A stretch of 64,000 nucleotides of DNA, from NCBI RefSeq assembly GCF_026725475.1, contig NZ_CP109966.1, forward strand, positions 248,001 through 312,000, in the 5' to 3' direction. This document shows positions 54,444-63,492 of this stretch, in pieces (the first letter of the stretch is position 1; each line of letters begins with the position of its first letter). Position numbers and translations under genes: made by a program. Below the pieces are notes generated by a model. The model worked only from the letters and a program-made list of their open reading frames with translations, searched no databases and had not been told where the DNA came from. The stretch is from Catenovulum adriaticum (GTDB lineage Bacteria; Pseudomonadota; Gammaproteobacteria; Enterobacterales; Alteromonadaceae).

Positions 54444-56828
54444 ATGGAGTTAAGTACTCGCAAAATAATAACGTTATTCAGTTTTTCTTTGGTGGCGTTT
54501 GGTTACCTGAGCACGCCATTGAGCCATGCGGCTGATGCCGAGGTATCTAAAAAACAACTTGAAATAAAATCAAATCCGGGTGACAAAAAAGGTCACGGTA
54601 TGTCAGAGGTGGTGCCACGTGAGTTAATACCTAAAGCACCAATTCTAAATACCAAACAGGCTATGTCTTCATTTAAAGTTCATCCAGATTTTGAACTTGA
54701 GCCTATTGTTCATGAGCCTTTAATATTTGATCCCGTGGTGATTCAATATGATGCAGCGGGTCGAATTTGGGCTTTAGAAATGACAACTTTTATGCCTAAT
54801 ACTCAAGCTGACGGCGAAATGAAGCATGAAAGTCAGATTGTGGTGCTTTTTGATACAGATAAAGACGGAAAAATGGATAAACGCCAGGTCGTGGTTGAAA
54901 AAATATTGTTGCCGCGAGCATTAGCCTTTGTTCAAGGTGGTATCTTGTGGGCAGATATGACTAAACTGTATTTTACGAAAATAGCCGAAGCTAACGGTAC
55001 ATTCACCGCAATAAGAACAGATGTTGTAGACCCTGAATATGCAAAAGGTGGGAATCTCGAGCATAAGCCCAATGGCTTATTATTTAATTTAGACAACTGG
55101 TATTACAATGCAAAATCGGATAAAAGATATCGTCCATATCCGCTAGATACTCAGTTACCTAAAGGCACTCATGAAATTTATCGTAACGAACATTGGAAAA
55201 TGGCTATCGGCCAAACAGAATTTAGAGGTCAGTGGGGTTTAACAAACGACGATTATGGCCGTTTGTATTTTAATATCAATTGGACGCCACTACGCACCAC
55301 TTCGTTTTTACCGAATGTGGCTAACCGCAACCCTAAACATCAGTTTTCTGAGGAAGTCTTACAACAGGCAGTAGGCACCACAGATGTATACCCAATTAGA
55401 GTTACCCCAGGTATTAATCGAGGCTACCAGCAAAGTAATTACAATGAAGGTTATAAGTTGAAACAACACACGGCTGCTTGCGGTCCAGTTATTTATCGTG
55501 GTAATCAGTTCCCTGAACAATATTACGGCATTGGGTTAGTACAAGAACCTGCTGCTAATTTGATTAAAGCAACAAAATTGACTGAAAAAAATGGCGTGGT
55601 TAGTGGCAAAAATTTATTTAAGCAACAAGAAATTGTCGCTTCAACAGATGAGCGCTTTCGGCCCGTTAACGCCTATAATGCACCCGATGGAACCATTACT
55701 ATCGTTGATTTTTATCAAGGTATTTTACAACATAAAACCTTTTTAACGAGCTATTTAGCTAATCAAATTAAAATGCGTGATTTAGCACGAAATAAACATA
55801 TTGGTCGGTTATATCAACTAAAACATAAAAATTCAGCTGTGCCTAAAGTGGATTATTTGAATGGGTTAACACCAGCGCAATTAGTGAAGTATTTAAATCA
55901 TGAAAATGGTTGGCACCGTGATATGGCGCAACAATTACTGGTTATGAAACAAGATAAATCAGCGGTAGATGGGCTTAAAAATTTAGCTTTAACTACTGTT
56001 AATCCGATAGCCAAAATAAAAGCTTTATGGACGTTGGAAGGATTAGGTGTCATTGATTTTGAATTAATAAAACAAGTATCAGTGTCAGCTAACAGCAAAG
56101 TAAAGCGCAGTTTGTATCGCTTAGTTGAACTTGTACCAACCAACGAAAAAATTAAACATTGGTTGCAAAGTCAAGTGAAAACGGCGAATGCAGAAACTGC
56201 ACCTATTTTGAGTTTAGCATTAGGCACTCATCAAGTCTGGTCTGCGTTTAGTCAATTGATTGAACAGTTTGGTATGAATGATTTTACCTTCGCCGCTTTG
56301 GCAAATCATGAAGCCGACTATTTAGCGAGTCAGTCGTCTCAGATTTCTTCGGAAAACAAAGCGAAAATAACTGCCGTTTTAAACTACGTTAAAACGAGTG
56401 AAACTAAATTAGAACTGACATTAGCTGAGCGTCAAAGTGTTGAGCGAGGTCGAGGATTATTTAACGGTGAAGCCGGTTGTTTTGGTTGTCATGGAACAAA
56501 TGGTGAAGGCAACGCAATGATCCCACCACTTAATAATAGTGAATGGGTTACCGAGTCACAAAATCGTTTAGCTGCGATTATGTTGCATGGTTTTTCTGGG
56601 CCGATTGAAGTTAATGGTAAAAACTTCTCTTCACCTATGACAATGCCGGGCTTGGCTCAAAACTCAGCAATGACCAACGAGCATTTAGCAGATATTGCAA
56701 GTTATATACGACAAGCATGGGATAATAACGCCAAGCCAGTTACGGCTGATACCTTTAAAACAGTGAGAGAGAATACGAAGGGTCAAGGTTCGCCTTACAC
56801 CCTAGAAACGATCAAACAAGTAAAATAA
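54444..56828 (+). CDS. Secreted beta-propeller dehydrogenase-like protein with C-terminal cytochrome c domain
   Basis: Probably a periplasmic sugar-oxidising or electron-transfer protein of the 'membrane-bound dehydrogenase' type abundant in Planctomycetes. I start at ATG 54444 (TAAGG upstream; signal ends SHAAD), not 54354. The N-terminal propeller shows IQYDAAGRIWALEMTTFMPN, VVLFDTDKDGKMDKRQVV and VNAYNAPDGTITIVDFYQG. A middle helical HEAT-like part follows. The C-terminus (about 690-765) is a c-type cytochrome with heme motif CFGCH and a Met-containing MTMPG near the expected distal ligand. It stands next to sulfatase and GH105 genes. The enzymatic reaction is not established by the sequence. 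Confidence 0.82.
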   Translation: MELSTRKIITLFSFSLVAFGYLSTPLSHAADAEVSKKQLEIKSNPGDKKGHGMSEVVPRELIPKAPILNTKQAMSSFKVHPDFELEPIVHEPLIFDPVVIQYDAAGRIWALEMTTFMPNTQADGEMKHESQIVVLFDTDKDGKMDKRQVVVEKILLPRALAFVQGGILWADMTKLYFTKIAEANGTFTAIRTDVVDPEYAKGGNLEHKPNGLLFNLDNWYYNAKSDKRYRPYPLDTQLPKGTHEIYRNEHWKMAIGQTEFRGQWGLTNDDYGRLYFNINWTPLRTTSFLPNVANRNPKHQFSEEVLQQAVGTTDVYPIRVTPGINRGYQQSNYNEGYKLKQHTAACGPVIYRGNQFPEQYYGIGLVQEPAANLIKATKLTEKNGVVSGKNLFKQQEIVASTDERFRPVNAYNAPDGTITIVDFYQGILQHKTFLTSYLANQIKMRDLARNKHIGRLYQLKHKNSAVPKVDYLNGLTPAQLVKYLNHENGWHRDMAQQLLVMKQDKSAVDGLKNLALTTVNPIAKIKALWTLEGLGVIDFELIKQVSVSANSKVKRSLYRLVELVPTNEKIKHWLQSQVKTANAETAPILSLALGTHQVWSAFSQLIEQFGMNDFTFAALANHEADYLASQSSQISSENKAKITAVLNYVKTSETKLELTLAERQSVERGRGLFNGEAGCFGCHGTNGEGNAMIPPLNNSEWVTESQNRLAAIMLHGFSGPIEVNGKNFSSPMTMPGLAQNSAMTNEHLADIASYIRQAWDNNAKPVTADTFKTVRENTKGQGSPYTLETIKQVK

Positions 56829-56843
56829 TAATTTGAGCATATT

Positions 56844-56871
56844 ATGGCCACTTAGTTTGCTAAGTGGCCAT
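56844..56871 (+). terminator. Hairpin after the propeller-cytochrome gene
   Basis: Perfect 11-bp stem ATGGCCACTTA / TAAGTGGCCAT, loop of 6. A short GTTTAG tail follows, so the U-tract is weak. Confidence 0.6.
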
Positions 56872-57092
56872 GTTTAGCCTCAGTCATATTAATTTGAAAA
56901 TTTGTCTGTTGAATCCAAAAAGTTTTAATCCACTCAAAAAAAGCCAGTAACTCCAAAACATACCTTACTTGAGCCTGCTGTGAAATTAGTAAGCCTTAAA
57001 CTTAGCCAATAAATAGATTCTATTCACTATTTAGCTTTGTATTACGAGAGAAATATTACGACAAAAATATTTTATTAGTCTTTTATCCGATC

Positions 57093-58834
57093 TTCCGCAC
57101 CACTTTTAGGAATAAATTTTCTGGTAATGATAACCTAAGCAATCAATGATCGTGTGATTGCGATCCTCAAGATTAGCAACGATCTCAGTGTCTTGGTTGA
57201 TATACATGATGGTGATCCCTTGAAAGCATTGGAACACCCAGCGAGCGGTGGGTTTCTGATGGGGTTTGTATTTCATATCCGGGAAGTACTGCTCTTGCTC
57301 TACAAGTTGTTTGCGGATCTGATGCTCCAAGGCTGCATATACCATTAAACAGACCGTCATCACCATTAATAATGCTTCTATTCGTTCTGGCTTTTTCAAG
57401 AAAATGGCGTTGGTTAAAAAGTCTGGGCTCTTCAGAAAGCGGAAGCCTTTTTCTACTGATTGCTGTGATTTATACGTGCTGAGCATTTTATCCATGGTTA
57501 ACGCTTCACTCATGTCATTGGTGGCAATGATAAACAACCCCAATTGTTCCAGTGCCGCTTGGCGTCGAGCCAGCGGGGTAAATAAACGCCCTGTAATTTG
57601 GTAATCAATCCGTATCGGGTTTTCATTTTTTTTAGGTCGCCCTTTTCCGGCAAATGCGGGGACTTGCTCAACTTGCCCTTCAACATCACAGAGTATTTGT
57701 TTCTTTTTCCATTCCTCCAATGACTTTTGTGCATCACCTTCGCAAGCAAATATTTTTTGACTGAGTTGTTTAAAGCTTTTACGTGCTTGCTCTGCTTGTT
57801 TGTGCATGCGCTTACTTAACGTATGTGTTTCGCGTTTAGCAGCTTGCTCACTGCGTACTAGCAACCACTTTTGCTTTACGCCACCATATTCACATTCATG
57901 AAACACGCCTTCGTAGCCTGAAGATAAAGGCGTAAAACTTAAAGTCGGAGCTAATTTGATGAGCGTTTTAGCTTCTTTGAGTGTTTGAGGGACACGCGTG
58001 ATAAATAGTTGATTGATTTGCTGTAAATGAGAAAGGGATTCTTGAACATATAAAGCAGCATCCCCCACCAAGTAGCGACAGCGTTGTGCTGCCTTTAAGC
58101 TATTCACATGGGCTTTAACTATCTTTTTAAACCCATCCATATCATTGCAGTTGCCACTGGCGGGTTTCATATAAACCGGAATGCCGGATTGATTTTCACA
58201 GATGAGGTTTAAAACCACTTGGTTTAAGTCGGGGCGGTGGTCGCGAGAATACCCTTTGGCAATGTGGATAGTATTAACATCATCATCCACATCGTTTGAT
58301 TGACCATCATAATGGAAGCTAGTGGAGTCTAAATGTAGTGATTCTCCGCCCAGACCAAGGTGACTAACAACCGTTTCGCCGAGATCTTGGTATAAACTGG
58401 ATACACCAAATTCATACAGCTTGTCTAAACATCGACCTAACGCATCATCATTGATTTGCTCAGCCTTGACGCCTTCACCAATTAAGCGCTCAAGTGGCTT
58501 ATCTTTAAAGTACTCACTGTACATGTGTAGCGTTCGGCCAGTAAACCCCAAGCCATTTATCACCATAGCCAAAACCAGTTGGCCAAAGCTTAAAGTACGA
58601 TCGTTTGATTGACCGAGTTTACGGTCAATTAAGTCGACCAATTGGATTTCATGACAAAAACCAGCCACCAAGCCGTGATGTTCAAGTGTTTTAGTAAAAG
58701 GGTTAGGCATTGTGATCACCACTCTCAAAAGAGAGTAATAGATCAAGATCTGGGATCTAGGTCAAGTCTTTTTTTAAATAATACGATCAACTGAATAAAA
58801 AAACACCAAGATTAATTAAAAACTAGGTGCGGAA
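57093..58834 (-). mobile_element. IS1634-type insertion sequence
   Basis: About 1.74 kb bounded by inverted TTCCGCACC (57093-57101 and 58826-58834), with one transposase gene. I see no clear target duplication. The ABC transporter operon starts about 230 bp to its right. Confidence 0.75.
57106..58710 (-). CDS. IS1634-family transposase (IS4 superfamily)
   Basis: About 534 aa from ATG 58710 (MPNPFTKTLEHHGLVAGFC); the frame is open to 58746. An N-terminal DUF4277-like part (LVDLIDRKLGQ, LSFGQLVLAMVINGLGFTGRTLHMY) is followed by the DDE fold. LHLDSTSFHYDG gives the first Asp and RYLVGDAALY the second. KGFRFLKSPDF, with Glu in the preceding SVEKGFR, gives the YREK-like region. No frameshift, so the element may still be active. 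Confidence 0.9.
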   Translation of the reverse strand: MPNPFTKTLEHHGLVAGFCHEIQLVDLIDRKLGQSNDRTLSFGQLVLAMVINGLGFTGRTLHMYSEYFKDKPLERLIGEGVKAEQINDDALGRCLDKLYEFGVSSLYQDLGETVVSHLGLGGESLHLDSTSFHYDGQSNDVDDDVNTIHIAKGYSRDHRPDLNQVVLNLICENQSGIPVYMKPASGNCNDMDGFKKIVKAHVNSLKAAQRCRYLVGDAALYVQESLSHLQQINQLFITRVPQTLKEAKTLIKLAPTLSFTPLSSGYEGVFHECEYGGVKQKWLLVRSEQAAKRETHTLSKRMHKQAEQARKSFKQLSQKIFACEGDAQKSLEEWKKKQILCDVEGQVEQVPAFAGKGRPKKNENPIRIDYQITGRLFTPLARRQAALEQLGLFIIATNDMSEALTMDKMLSTYKSQQSVEKGFRFLKSPDFLTNAIFLKKPERIEALLMVMTVCLMVYAALEHQIRKQLVEQEQYFPDMKYKPHQKPTARWVFQCFQGITIMYINQDTEIVANLEDRNHTIIDCLGYHYQKIYS

Positions 58835-59068
58835 TGACGGTTTTATTCAGCGATCTAGTTAATAAGTAAATCAGCTACTTAGATGACGACTATTATTTTC
58901 TATTGATAACAGCTTTTACCAATCAGTTATTAAAAATATTCCTAATATATTTGTATTCTGTTACTTTAATGGTTTTTTGTAAACAAAATACAAATAACAG
59001 TTTAACCTTGGGTTTTATTTTGCCATAATTAAACTGTATATTTTATTAATACAAAAGGTAAATTATCA

Positions 59069-60571
59069 GTGATGATGTCTGAGTCGGTTTTGTCGGTTAA
59101 AGACCTACAAAAAGCTTTTAATGGAAAAACAGTTGTAAAAGGTCTTACATTTGATCTACGTGGTGGTGAAATACTGGCGTTAGTTGGCGAAAATGGCGCA
59201 GGTAAGTCGACCAGCAAAAATATGTTATGTGGGCTTTTAAAGCCGACTAAAGGTGACATTTTTGTTGCTGGTAAAAAAGTAGAGCAAGTTAAAGGGAGTG
59301 AACATGGGATATCCGCAGTTCATCAAGAGCTTAGCCTGTTTAAAAGTCTGACTGTAGCTGAAAACCTTTGTATTAATGAATTACCCGGCCACAGCTGTAA
59401 AGTTAATTGGCAACAAGCACAGCAGATTGCTAGACAGCAACTCGACTTTTTAGGTGTTCACATTGATCCCCAAGCTTTATTGAGTACTTTAGGTGCCGGA
59501 AAACAGCAAATTGTTGAAATTGCAAAGGCTTTACTGCATGCCGATAAAGTACTTATTTTAGATGAACCCACTACCTCGTTAACCAAACCTGAACGCGAAA
59601 AATTATTCGCTGTTATGCAAAAATTAAAAGCCCGTGGCGTCGCTATGATTTTCATCTCTCACTTTATGGATGAAGTGTATCAAATGGCTGATAAATACGT
59701 AGTGCTGCGAGATGGGCTGCAAGTCGATACGGGGTATTTGCTCGATACGCCTCGAGCTGAACTAGAAGCTAAGATGGTGGGACGAGAAATGGCCAATAGT
59801 CAAATTCAACTGGCTGACCCACAGGCCCAAGTCAGTTTGACGGTTAAAAATTTTACCTCATGCGATTTTAATAATATTTCACTATCCCTGCACAAAGGCG
59901 AAATATTGGGTATTGGTGGGTTAATGGGCGCTGGACGTACCGAATTAGCAGAAGCTATTAGTGGAATACGCCCAGCAAGCGGCAAAATTTATATTAATGG
60001 ACAGTACATTGAAAAGCCGACGCTGGACAAAATGTTGAAACTAAAATTATGTTATATCACAGAGGATCGCCGCGGATTAGGGCTTTTCCCGCAGCGAAGT
60101 GTGAAAGAAAATACGACAGCAGCCAATATTAGTCATTTTGTTAAACGAATTATTAAAGGCGTAGGGTTTAAAGGAGAGCAAAAATCTGCGCAAAAAACAG
60201 TTGAAAAAATGAACGTTGTTTTACCTCATATTGATAGTGCCGTTAGTCATTTAAGTGGCGGCAATCAACAAAAAGTATTGTTGGGTCGTTGGTTAGCTTG
60301 TGAGCCAAATATCTTGATTTTAGATGAACCGACCAAAGGCGTCGATATAGGCGCTAAATTAGACATCCATAAACAAATTTCAGCACTTGCAGCCAAAGGT
60401 GTGGCGGTATTATTAGTGTCATCTGACTTACAAGAGTTACTCGATTTGAGTCATCGAATCATGGTGATGAGAACGGGTGAACAAGTAGCTGAGTTTACCC
60501 GTGAAAACTTTAACCCTACACAAATAATAGCGGCGGCTGCCAGTTCAGTTCACGACAAAGAGGCTTGTTAA
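59069..60571 (+). CDS. Sugar ABC transporter ATP-binding protein (RbsA/YtfR type)
   Basis: Energises sugar import. It has two fused ATPase halves, 500 aa. The first half has Walker A GENGAGKST and Walker B VLILDEPTTSLT. Its signature is LGAGKQQ, where family members usually have L(S)VGQQQ. The second half has the degenerate Walker A GLMGAGRTE normal for this family, LSGGNQQ and ILILDEPTKGVDIGAK. Start could be GTG 59069, ATG 59072 or ATG 59075; AAAGG lies 10 bp before the GTG. One base separates its stop from the permease gene. No fructan operator is upstream. Confidence 0.95.
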   Translation: MMMSESVLSVKDLQKAFNGKTVVKGLTFDLRGGEILALVGENGAGKSTSKNMLCGLLKPTKGDIFVAGKKVEQVKGSEHGISAVHQELSLFKSLTVAENLCINELPGHSCKVNWQQAQQIARQQLDFLGVHIDPQALLSTLGAGKQQIVEIAKALLHADKVLILDEPTTSLTKPEREKLFAVMQKLKARGVAMIFISHFMDEVYQMADKYVVLRDGLQVDTGYLLDTPRAELEAKMVGREMANSQIQLADPQAQVSLTVKNFTSCDFNNISLSLHKGEILGIGGLMGAGRTELAEAISGIRPASGKIYINGQYIEKPTLDKMLKLKLCYITEDRRGLGLFPQRSVKENTTAANISHFVKRIIKGVGFKGEQKSAQKTVEKMNVVLPHIDSAVSHLSGGNQQKVLLGRWLACEPNILILDEPTKGVDIGAKLDIHKQISALAAKGVAVLLVSSDLQELLDLSHRIMVMRTGEQVAEFTRENFNPTQIIAAAASSVHDKEAC

Positions 60572-60572
60572 G

Positions 60573-61556
60573 ATGGTGTTTGAAAATTTAGCTAAGCAAA
60601 AATGGCTACCCATCGCATTAGCAACATTCCTAATGTCGATTGTACTTAGTTTTGTGTCTCCCGTGTTTTTAACTTTAACTAACTTTGAATCCGTCTTGGT
60701 ACAAGCCAGTGTCACTGCCATCATGTCTATTGGCATGACATTTATTATTATTTTGGCGGGCATTGATATATCGGTAGGCGCGATATTATTTTTTGTTTCT
60801 TCGTTATTTGCGCAAACACTAAATCAGACAGGCTCAGTATGGCTTGCATTTTCGGCAGCATTGTTATCCGGATGCGTGTTGGGCTTAGTAAACGGCTTGT
60901 TAATTGTCAGATTTAAAGTAACTCCCCTGATTACCACTTTAGCAACTTATACGATATACCGAGGGTTGGCGTTACATTTAACCGGTGCGCAAAATATTCC
61001 AGTACCAAGAGAGATGGGGTGGATGGGCAACGGCAATGTTTTTGGTATACCCGTACCTATTATATTCATGTTGTTATTTTTATTAGTCGGTATTTATCTA
61101 CTAATGCATACCCGCTTTGGTTTGTATTGCAAAGCAATTGGCAGTTCAGCTCAATCGGCTACTGAATCTGGTTTGCCAATAAACAAAGTTAATTTACTAG
61201 CCTACTGCCTGGGTGGAATATGTGCCGCTACCGCAGCTTTAATTTTAATTGCCCGAGTAGGGGGATTACAGTCTGGAATTGGTATTGGACTTGAATTTAC
61301 TGTTATTGCAGCCGTTATTCTTGGTGGTACTAAATTATCCGGTGGTTCAGGCTCTGTTGCTGGTAGTGTGATTGGCGCGATATTTTTAGTACTGATCGAT
61401 AATGGACTTAATCTGTTTAATGCCTCTCCTTATATTTATGACATTGTTCGCGGTGTTGTCTTAATTATTGCTGTATTTGTAGACCGAGTTTCGGTGCTTA
61501 AAAGCCAACCGAATGCCCTTAAATTTAACGCCTCAACAGAGGGAAATTCAAAATGA
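60573..61556 (+). CDS. Sugar ABC transporter permease (RbsC/YtfT type)
   Basis: 327-aa inner-membrane permease with eight or more hydrophobic segments. Family motif region ILAGIDISVGAILFF, then LVNGLLIVRFKVTPLITTLATYTIYRGLA and AAVILGGTKLSGGSGSVAGSVIGA. It overlaps the following binding-protein gene by 4 bp (ATGA), so translation is coupled. Confidence 0.95.
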   Translation: MVFENLAKQKWLPIALATFLMSIVLSFVSPVFLTLTNFESVLVQASVTAIMSIGMTFIIILAGIDISVGAILFFVSSLFAQTLNQTGSVWLAFSAALLSGCVLGLVNGLLIVRFKVTPLITTLATYTIYRGLALHLTGAQNIPVPREMGWMGNGNVFGIPVPIIFMLLFLLVGIYLLMHTRFGLYCKAIGSSAQSATESGLPINKVNLLAYCLGGICAATAALILIARVGGLQSGIGIGLEFTVIAAVILGGTKLSGGSGSVAGSVIGAIFLVLIDNGLNLFNASPYIYDIVRGVVLIIAVFVDRVSVLKSQPNALKFNASTEGNSK

Positions 61557-62518
61557 AATTATTTAAAAAATTTAAATCTTGCTGTTTATTATTAAGCATC
61601 AGCTTATTTACCTTAACTGCTTACGCTAAAGAGGTTCGTGTAGGATTAGCTGTAGATCAATTATTTGAAAGTCGAGTCGCGGAAAATAATGCGATTAAAG
61701 CAGCCGCAAAAAAGCGAGGCTTTCAAATAATAGAAGTTGTTGCCGATGGTGATGCTCAAACTCAAAATGCACAAATTCAGTCTTTAATTAGTCAGCGAGT
61801 AGATGCTATTTTAGTTTGTGCAGTGGATCAAAATACAATCAATGGGGCTTTAATGCGTGCTCAGCGTGCGGGTATTCCAGTGATAGCTTATGATCGTAAA
61901 TTGCCTAATGAACGCTTTTATCAAGCGTACGTCGGTCCAGATTCTGTTCAAGATGGTTTCATGGCGGGCCAGCATATGGCTAAAAAACTTAAAAACGAAA
62001 CTGGACAAGTTTTGGTGTTAGAGCTTTTAGGTGCGTTGAATGATCAAAATGGCATTGACCGAAGCAAAGGGTTTAAAGAAGCATTAAAAGTTTTACCTAA
62101 TGTTAAAATTATTTCAGTGCCAACGGATTGGGATTCAGCTAAAGCTTTATCAGCAACCCAAAATGCATTTCAAGCAAATCCATCTATTAAAGCCGTTTTT
62201 GCAGCGACTGATACACAAATTCCCAGTATAGAAACCGTTTTGATAGGCTTAGATAAAGCCCATCCTGTTGGTCATCCAGAGCACATAGTTATCACAGGCG
62301 TGAATGGTAGCAATGACGGTTACCAAGCGACTAAAAAAGGGTTTGCCGATGGTATTGTGGTGATGAATTTAGATGAAATTGGTGAAAGGAGTATCTCGCT
62401 GGCAGAAAAACTAATTAAACGGCAAAAAGTTAGCAAAAACCATGTGGTCGCTGGGGATTTTTATAGCTCGGAAAATATTGCTGATAACAAAAGCAAAATT
62501 TGGGGCGCAAGCGAATAA
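61553..62518 (+). CDS. Periplasmic sugar-binding protein of the ABC transporter
   Basis: 321 aa, signal peptide ends LTAYA. Mature start VRVGLAVDQLFESR; then QSLISQRVDAILVCAVDQNTI, IPVIAYDRKLPN, YVGPDSVQDGFMAGQHM and KAVFAATDTQI, as in xylose/ribose-type binding proteins. It lies inside the transporter operon between two permease genes. It differs clearly from the binding protein at 39045, so the two probably bind different sugars or serve transport and taxis separately. Confidence 0.93.
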   Translation: MKLFKKFKSCCLLLSISLFTLTAYAKEVRVGLAVDQLFESRVAENNAIKAAAKKRGFQIIEVVADGDAQTQNAQIQSLISQRVDAILVCAVDQNTINGALMRAQRAGIPVIAYDRKLPNERFYQAYVGPDSVQDGFMAGQHMAKKLKNETGQVLVLELLGALNDQNGIDRSKGFKEALKVLPNVKIISVPTDWDSAKALSATQNAFQANPSIKAVFAATDTQIPSIETVLIGLDKAHPVGHPEHIVITGVNGSNDGYQATKKGFADGIVVMNLDEIGERSISLAEKLIKRQKVSKNHVVAGDFYSSENIADNKSKIWGASE

Positions 62519-62528
62519 GGACTAAACC

Positions 62529-63470
62529 TTGAATACTACTTTTTTTACTCCGTTAAAAAATAATCCAGCGCTACCTTTGTTAGTCGCGTTGACGGTTTTG
62601 TTTTCATCTTTATCTCCGTATTTTTTTGACGTCATTAACTTGGAATCGATAGCGGCCAATAACGCTGTCATATTAATTGCAGCTGTGGGTATGACGTTAG
62701 TGTTTTTAACTGGCGGTATCGATTTATCAATTGCAACTGTCATCAGCGTTAGTGCCGTCGCCGCCGGTGTTATTATGAATAACACCGAAAGTGTATTCTT
62801 AGGGATATCGACTGCGGTGTTAGTTGGTTCTGTTTTTGGTTTGATTAATGGTTTTTTAATTGGCTTTTTAGGCTTAAGTCCTTTTATTACTACCATGGGT
62901 ACTCAGTTAATCGCGCGTGGGATTGCTTTTAGTGTATCCGAAGGTATAGCAGTACAAGGTACGCCAATGTCAGTAATGGATTTTGGTTTTGACGTATTCA
63001 TGGGTGTACCTAAAATAACGCTCGTTAGCTTGGTCGTACTAATGGTCGTCGGTTTTTTAGTTTCGATGACCACATGGGGACGTCAAATTATGTTGCTTGG
63101 CAGCAATCCTCAGGCGGCTCGATATTGTGGTTTAAAAACTCGATGGTTGGAGCTAAGTGTTTACTTAGCTTCAGGCGTTTTAGGTGGTATTGCCGGTTTT
63201 ATCAGTATTGCAAATTTAGGTAATGCGTTACCCGGAGTAGGCGATACTTTATTACTCATTATTATTGGTGCAGTCGTTTTGGGCGGTACTAGCATGAATG
63301 GCGGTGAGGGTTCACTTACTAAGACTTTGATGGGCGTTGCGGTATTAGCTGTATTAACCAATGGATTAAATTTAATGGGCATACCATTTTACGACCAGCT
63401 GATAATTCAAGGCGCTTTAATATTTATTGGTTATAGCATTGCGATGCGCCTTAACCAAACACGCCGTTAA
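62529..63470 (+). CDS. Second sugar ABC permease (YjfF type), TTG start
   Basis: 313-aa permease with LTGGIDLSIATVISVSAVAAG, FGLINGFLIGFLGLSPFITTMGTQLIARG and LGGTSMNGGEGSLTKTLMGV. The start is TTG 62529, supported by AAGGA at 62517-62521 that overlaps the previous stop. A heteromeric pair of permeases with one ATPase and one binding protein is the YtfQ-YtfR-YtfT-YjfF (galactofuranose transporter) layout. A furanose substrate such as fructofuranose would suit this locus but is inference. Confidence 0.92.
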   Translation: MNTTFFTPLKNNPALPLLVALTVLFSSLSPYFFDVINLESIAANNAVILIAAVGMTLVFLTGGIDLSIATVISVSAVAAGVIMNNTESVFLGISTAVLVGSVFGLINGFLIGFLGLSPFITTMGTQLIARGIAFSVSEGIAVQGTPMSVMDFGFDVFMGVPKITLVSLVVLMVVGFLVSMTTWGRQIMLLGSNPQAARYCGLKTRWLELSVYLASGVLGGIAGFISIANLGNALPGVGDTLLLIIIGAVVLGGTSMNGGEGSLTKTLMGVAVLAVLTNGLNLMGIPFYDQLIIQGALIFIGYSIAMRLNQTRR

Positions 63471-63492
63471 TTCAACTGACAGAGGCAAATGA

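Noticed and set aside
60212..60224. AACGTTGTTTTA inside the ABC ATPase gene
   Set aside because: Only one half of the operator palindrome matches, and it is deep in a coding region with no link to a promoter.
62522..62896. 124-codon open frame opposite the second permease
   Set aside because: Lys/Asn/Thr-rich antisense shadow of membrane segments.
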